Origin: Sphingorhabdus sp. Alg239-R122
GTDB lineage: Bacteria > Pseudomonadota > Alphaproteobacteria > Sphingomonadales > Sphingomonadaceae
Reading direction: 5' to 3'
Length of the DNA: 64,000 nt
NCBI RefSeq assembly: GCF_900537065.1
Contig: NZ_UNRC01000002.1
Span: 284,342-348,341, forward strand
Shown here: in pieces, positions 63,607 through 64,000 of the stretch
How positions within the stretch are numbered: the stretch's first letter is position 1
How the letters are laid out: each line of letters starts with the position of its first letter
Position numbers and translations under genes: made by a program
Notes under the pieces: model-generated
Databases searched by the model: none
Told to the model about the DNA's origin: nothing
Seen by the model: only the letters and a program-made list of their open reading frames with translations

Positions 63607-64000
63607 ATGCGGAAGTTAGTCATTGGACTGGCACTTGCATCCACAGCTTTCACAGCACCTGCAAACGCACGTGATGATGCTTGGTATGTTGGTGTTGACG
63701 GTGGTGCGACCATCGTTGAAGACATGGATCTGGATATTGGCGGCATTAGTGATGCTGCAAGTCTTGATCATAAAGTTGGTTATGATTTTGGCGGCTATGT
63801 TGGTTATGACTTTGGCGGTTTTCGTCTGGAAACAGAAGTAAGCTGGCGCGAAGCTGATCCTGATAGCCTTACTTCAACAGTACGTATTCCAACCGGCAAT
63901 AGCGGCATTGGCCCTACGGGTATTTTCCCTGGCGTTGCCGGTGATAGCAATGTCCTGTCTTTCATGCTTAACGGTATGCTGGACTTCGGCGATGATGACG
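63607..64000 (+). CDS. Outer-membrane beta-barrel protein, N-terminal part (cut by the window end)
   Basis: The frame is open from the ATG at 63607 to the window end (131 residues). A Sec signal peptide (LVIGLALASTAFTAPANA) is followed by alternating barrel strands: DAWYVGVDGGATIVEDMD, VGYDFGGYVGYDFGGFRLETEVSWREADPD, and LSFMLNGMLDFGDDD. This is the N-terminus of OmpA-type or Omp-like surface-antigen barrels common in sphingomonads; whether an OmpA peptidoglycan-binding domain follows cannot be seen. AAGGGG lies before the ATG. Lower GC than the phage genes upstream marks the return to host DNA. Confidence 0.85.
   Translation, partial: MRKLVIGLALASTAFTAPANARDDAWYVGVDGGATIVEDMDLDIGGISDAASLDHKVGYDFGGYVGYDFGGFRLETEVSWREADPDSLTSTVRIPTGNSGIGPTGIFPGVAGDSNVLSFMLNGMLDFGDDD

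Noticed and set aside
1-64000. CRISPR arrays, rRNA operons, insertion sequences with transposases, integrase
   Set aside because: Looked for spaced direct repeats, rRNA signatures and transposase/integrase-like ORFs on both strands; none seen.

Overview
The window comes from a Sphingomonadales-type alphaproteobacterium (Sphingopyxis/Sphingorhabdus/Erythrobacter-like; this is inferred from gene families and order, not from a database search). Pointers are a DUF6607/PepSY/TonB-receptor iron operon, a fused PabB-PabC protein, NADP malic enzyme fused to phosphotransacetylase, a DUF6127 gene inside a gene-transfer-agent-like (GTA) head cluster, and moderately GC-rich DNA with AT-rich spacers. The first 54 kb is mostly compact core chromosome. 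There is one tRNA gene, no rRNA, no transposase and no CRISPR array.

Layout. 1-3.1 kb: 3' part of ileS, lspA and a DUF3035 (BamF-like) lipoprotein, closed by a terminator. 3.1-7 kb: dxs with a coupled small membrane-anchored protein, a Zur/Fur regulator, periplasmic MsrA and a 53-residue membrane protein. 7-10.5 kb: phhA-pabBC, divergent from an Lrp/AsnC regulator. 10.5-14.4 kb: Fur-box-controlled TonB receptor, DUF6607 protein and PepSY-like membrane protein. 14.5-20.1 kb: LysR regulator/lipoprotein pair, EEP-family phosphoesterase, Crp/Fnr regulator divergent from a sterol-desaturase-family hydroxylase, and an alpha/beta hydrolase. 20.2-28 kb: wax ester synthase/DGAT with a histone-like tail, tRNA-Gly, thioredoxin-TPR protein, Lon-N domain protein, then a packed minus-strand run (queuosine precursor transporter, argB, yggT, folD, lipoprotein, marC). 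28-43.5 kb: CNT nucleoside transporter, mutS, maeB-pta, hybrid histidine kinase, trmB, diguanylate cyclase, metK, lnt, a VOC protein and a VTT/YqaA membrane protein. 43.7-48.5 kb: AGCS symporter, copBA and a divergent csoR with a palindromic operator. 48.5-54.4 kb: DUF2855, GST, cNMP-binding patatin phospholipase and two overlapping lipoproteins.

54.5-63.4 kb is the accessory part: a GTA/prophage-like head module (TerS-like, TerL, portal, DUF6127, prohead protease, HK97 capsid) followed by a tail-fibre-like gene and a gene that looks chimeric (fibre-tail adaptor, then head-tail connector, then a frame-shifted DUF2793 end). No tail-tube, tape-measure or baseplate genes follow; instead an outer-membrane protein gene begins and runs off the window. 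The simplest reading is a relic whose tail module was deleted. Between protease and capsid sits a secreted DUF5694 protein with its own palindromic upstream site and a strong terminator, like a moron gene.

The most unusual non-coding feature is a family of roughly 270-340 bp foldback (long inverted repeat) elements without coding capacity. Three copies are present: after csoR, between terL and portal, and between portal and the DUF6127 gene. A lone end lies behind the DUF2855 gene.
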